From JASEGV01 sp947085405 (GTDB taxonomy: Bacteria > Bacteroidota > Ignavibacteria > UBA10030 > BY39), in the NCBI GenBank assembly GCA_947085405.1, contig CAMTWO010000038.1, positions 1-43,168 on the forward strand: a DNA stretch of 43,168 nt. The letters are read 5' to 3'. Both the position numbers and the translations under genes were made by a program. Within the stretch, counting starts at the first letter, position 1. The number at the start of each line of letters is the position of its first letter. The notes under the pieces were generated by a model. It had not been told where the DNA came from. It made no database searches and was given only the letters and a program-made list of their open reading frames with translations. This document shows, one piece after another, positions 40,598 to 43,168 of the stretch.

Positions 40598-42853
40598 ATG
40601 AATAGAATAATAATAAATATATTAGTTTTGTTAGTCTTGTTTTTATTTTTACATCCGGCAAGTTACGGACAAGGCGATGTTGAACAAGACTCTACGATTG
40701 CAAATAATGATTTGGAAGAAATGCTGAACGATTCATTGGTTACCGAGAGTGATTACATACAAATAGACGAAGACGTTGAGATATCCTTTAATAAAGAAGC
40801 AATATCCTCATCAAAAAAATGGTATTGGCAAAATCCGTATCCTCAAAATAATACTCTTTATGGAATAGATATATCTAGAACATCTCTTACTGATAAAATA
40901 TATTTTGTAGGTGAACGTTCTAGTATAATTTCATCTGTTGATACGGGTAACAACTTTATTGCAGATTTTGCAGCCGGTAATACTGTGAACCGTTTGACTG
41001 CGATAGCCATGGTTGATTCTCTGTCCGGTTTTGCCGGCGGCACAATTGGAACGATACTTAAAACTACCGACGGTGGTTTGATCTGGAATAAGCTAACCAC
41101 ATCATTTACTTTTCCGATAAATTCTATAAAATTTATAAATAAAGATACAGGTTGGGTTGTTGGACATTTTGCATCGATACGAAGGACGACGAATGGTGGA
41201 AATTCGTGGACTGTACAAGTTCCTTTTACAAGCCGTAATGTTCGTAGTGTTGATTTCATTTCACCTACGAGAGGTTGGATTGTCTGCGATTCAGGTTCGA
41301 TTTTCACTACCACGAACAGCGGTGCAATTTGGTCTGAGCAGGTATCTGGAACTAACAGTAACTTATCAACAGTAAAATTTGTTACACCTCAAAAAGGTTT
41401 AACTGCCGGGCGAAACGGCACGATTCGCCGCACGACGAACGCGGGAACGAATTGGCTTGCCTCAATTTCAAACACAGGTGCCTGGTTAGAGGATGTTGAT
41501 TTTATTGATTCCACCACCGGTTGGGCTGTTGGCTCTAACGGTACTATCGTCAAAACTGTAAATCAAGGAGCCACCTGGGTTCCTCAATTTTCTGGAACTA
41601 CCGAGTGGCTTGATGCTGTTAAGTTTTTTGATTCTACTACTGGTTTTGCAGCCGGGTCGAGAGGTATTATTTTAAAAACTACCGACGGCGGCGATAGTTG
41701 GACGAACCTTACACGCGGGCATCGCGATAATTTATACTCGGTTAGTTTTGCCGATTCACGCAACGGTTGGGCTTTAGGTAGTAACGGCATCGCCTATAAA
41801 ACTACAAATGGCGGTATCGAATGGATTGCCCAAACATCGCTAACCGGCAAAAAAGCAAATGTTATTACACTGCTTGATTCGTCAACCATTTTTATTGCGG
41901 GAAGAAGCGGTCTCATCGAAAAATCTGTTGATGCCGGTGTTAGCTGGACGCGGTTACCTACAGGTACAACAAGAACTTTCAATAATTTATTTTTTGTTAA
42001 TAGCGATTTGGGTTTTGCCGTTGGAACGAGTGGTACTTTTCTAAGAACTACAAACGGCGGTGCCATCTGGAAAAAATTAAGAACAAACGTTACAAGCACA
42101 TTTTACGATGTCCATTTTACAAATAACCAAAATGGTTACATCGTCGGTTCTAATGGTTTGGTAATGCGTACTACAAACTCTGGCGATACTTGGTTAGTAC
42201 GTTCATCGGCAACAACGATGAAATTAAATTCTGTTCAGTTTGTTAATTCTCAAGTCGGCTGGATTGTTGGCAATAAAGGCACAATCCGCAAAACTACAAA
42301 CGGCGGCGAGACTTGGGTGGCACAGGTTTCAAATACTACACGGGAATTGAAAGCTGTAGCTTTTACAGATACGTTGAATGGCTGGGCAGTCGGTGTTAGC
42401 GGAACTCTTTTATCTACGACAGACGGCGGCACCACTTGGTTGAATATTCCATCGCCTACACGCAGCACGTTGAATGCGATTTGTGCAGTGGATACCTCGA
42501 ATGTTTGGACAGTCGGGTTGCAAGGTGTTACTTTAAAATACGGCATCGGGACAGTCGTCAGAAAAACCGCCTCTATAATTGAAAAAGAAATTTTTGCACA
42601 AAATTACCCAAACCCGTTCAACCCGTTTACTACAATCGAGTTTGATTTGCCAGAAAAAAGTATTGTAAATATAAAAGTATATAACGTTCTTGGTCAGGAA
42701 GTAATTACTTTAGCCGATAATATAGAATTCTTCCAAGGCAAAAATGCCGTTTACTTCGATGGAGCCAATTTAGCTTCTGGAATTTACTTCTGCAGAATTA
42801 AGGACGCAAATAACAGGTTTAACGTTGTGCGTAAGATGCTTCTCCTACGCTAA
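40598..42853 (+). CDS. Secreted 12-13-repeat propeller protein (YCF48/BNR-like) with T9SS tail
   Basis: 751 residues: signal peptide (IINILVLLVLFLFLHPASYG), an acidic linker, then twelve or thirteen repeats of the form G(T/S)I..TT(D/N)GG..W, each followed by a V..F.....G...G strand pair (for example GTILKTTDGGLIWNKL, GTIRRTTNAGTNWLAS, GIILKTTDGGDSWTNL, GTLLSTTDGGTTWLNI). This is the YCF48/BNR propeller repeat; the number fits two propellers of six or seven blades. A T9SS sorting domain starts YPNPFNPFTTIEFD. It lies 12 bp after the usher-like gene with GAGG before its ATG, so it is probably the last gene of that operon. It may be a tip adhesin or accessory scaffold; no enzymatic residues are evident. 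Confidence 0.85.
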   Translation: MNRIIINILVLLVLFLFLHPASYGQGDVEQDSTIANNDLEEMLNDSLVTESDYIQIDEDVEISFNKEAISSSKKWYWQNPYPQNNTLYGIDISRTSLTDKIYFVGERSSIISSVDTGNNFIADFAAGNTVNRLTAIAMVDSLSGFAGGTIGTILKTTDGGLIWNKLTTSFTFPINSIKFINKDTGWVVGHFASIRRTTNGGNSWTVQVPFTSRNVRSVDFISPTRGWIVCDSGSIFTTTNSGAIWSEQVSGTNSNLSTVKFVTPQKGLTAGRNGTIRRTTNAGTNWLASISNTGAWLEDVDFIDSTTGWAVGSNGTIVKTVNQGATWVPQFSGTTEWLDAVKFFDSTTGFAAGSRGIILKTTDGGDSWTNLTRGHRDNLYSVSFADSRNGWALGSNGIAYKTTNGGIEWIAQTSLTGKKANVITLLDSSTIFIAGRSGLIEKSVDAGVSWTRLPTGTTRTFNNLFFVNSDLGFAVGTSGTFLRTTNGGAIWKKLRTNVTSTFYDVHFTNNQNGYIVGSNGLVMRTTNSGDTWLVRSSATTMKLNSVQFVNSQVGWIVGNKGTIRKTTNGGETWVAQVSNTTRELKAVAFTDTLNGWAVGVSGTLLSTTDGGTTWLNIPSPTRSTLNAICAVDTSNVWTVGLQGVTLKYGIGTVVRKTASIIEKEIFAQNYPNPFNPFTTIEFDLPEKSIVNIKVYNVLGQEVITLADNIEFFQGKNAVYFDGANLASGIYFCRIKDANNRFNVVRKMLLLR

Positions 42854-42856
42854 CTT

Positions 42857-42886
42857 TCCAACCGAAGCAGTTGTGCACAGGTTGGA
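42857..42886. repeat. Hairpin after the last gene
   Basis: TCCAACC (42857-42863) and GGTTGGA (42880-42886) around a 16-base loop, 3 bp after the stop; an overlapping pair CCGAAGC / GCTTTGG is also possible. It could stop transcription or be a dispersed palindrome. Confidence 0.5.
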
Positions 42887-43168
42887 GCTTTGGAGAACGA
42901 GTGTGGTTATTGGTTTTTTGTTCTTTGTTTTAGTTAATTAGTTTCTGGTTGTAGTTTATCAACAGAAAACTATAATTTATTAATTGGGCTAAAGCCCATG
43001 ATGAGAATTGCTTTTCAATAACCCCACGCTTAAGCGTGGGGTTATTGAAACAGGCCGAAATTGACGGTTCTGCGTAACTTCAGTAACTAACTCAAGTTGG
43101 CATTGGCTTGTTGGAAACCGCTGTAGCGATAGTGCTTTGATGTTTTTAGTTTATTAACCCACGACTTA
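42887..43168. other. Gene-free end of the window with palindromes
   Basis: About 280 bp without a credible coding frame. It contains TGGGCTAAAGCCCA (42985-42998) and the 38-bp palindrome described separately. The last bases, TTAACCCACGACTTA, look like the left half of another palindrome of the same style, cut by the window edge. Otherwise AT-rich and featureless. Confidence 0.5.
43013..43050. repeat. Perfect 38-bp palindrome
   Basis: The left half is TTTCAATAACCCCACGCTT, and the right half is its exact reverse complement with no loop. Such CCCCACGCTTAAGCGTGGGG-centred palindromes are typical dispersed repeats. No poly-U follows, and no gene end is within 150 bp, so a terminator role is less likely. 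Confidence 0.85.

Overview
The window looks like a chromosome segment from a low-GC, Gram-negative member of the Fibrobacterota-Chlorobiota-Bacteroidota group, most probably Ignavibacteria or a close relative. The main evidence is six large secreted proteins ending in a type IX secretion (T9SS) type A sorting domain of the YPNPFNPST kind. RND/TolC envelope genes, lipoproteins with clear lipoboxes and many short palindromic repeats fit this. No rRNA, tRNA, CRISPR array, IS transposase or prophage gene was seen.

Layout. (1) 1-6506, minus strand: four tandem 33-bp palindromic repeats, then a tripartite efflux operon read tetR-tolC-adaptor-RND pump, with a perfect 12-bp-arm inverted repeat upstream of tetR as the likely operator. 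(2) 6682-11469, minus strand: a CBM9/DOMON-like lipoprotein, a decayed mazF toxin behind an apparently intact antitoxin, a frameshifted DUF2442 relic, a small unknown protein and uvrA. (3) 11587-14373, plus strand: two M16 peptidase-family proteins, one carrying the zinc site and the other the R/Y segment, so probably an obligate pair. (4) 14380-20054: a GxxExxY-family PD-(D/E)XK protein bracketed by two copies of a dispersed repeat, then aroB, an aroD-aroE fusion, aroA, a third solo copy of the repeat, and aroC. Together these aro genes cover shikimate-pathway steps from DAHP to chorismate except shikimate kinase. Three of the four aro reading frames carry a different short, GC-rich palindromic insertion that keeps the frame. 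(5) 20055-20754: a 700-bp gene-free stretch with a dispersed hairpin repeat and two candidate promoters. (6) 20755-36327: five large or medium surface proteins with T9SS sorting domains, built from shared modules: beta-helix, SdrD-B-like, fibronectin III-like, BNR/sialidase-like, ASH-like, and two recurrent modules I cannot name. (7) 36523-42853: a small secreted subunit-like protein, a PapD-like chaperone, a large usher-like outer-membrane protein and a 12-13-repeat propeller protein with a T9SS tail. I read this as a divergent chaperone-usher-type surface-fibre locus. (8) 42854-43168: gene-free, with several palindromes including a perfect 38-bp one.

The most interesting points are the candidate chaperone-usher-like operon embedded in T9SS cargo genes, the recurrent unnamed 'LPPxPP' module (five copies in four adjacent proteins), a ~355-residue module duplicated in two cargo proteins, and the in-frame palindromic insertions in the aro operon, which resemble in behaviour the palindromic elements known in Rickettsia genes. 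All assignments come from reading the sequence; no database search was run.
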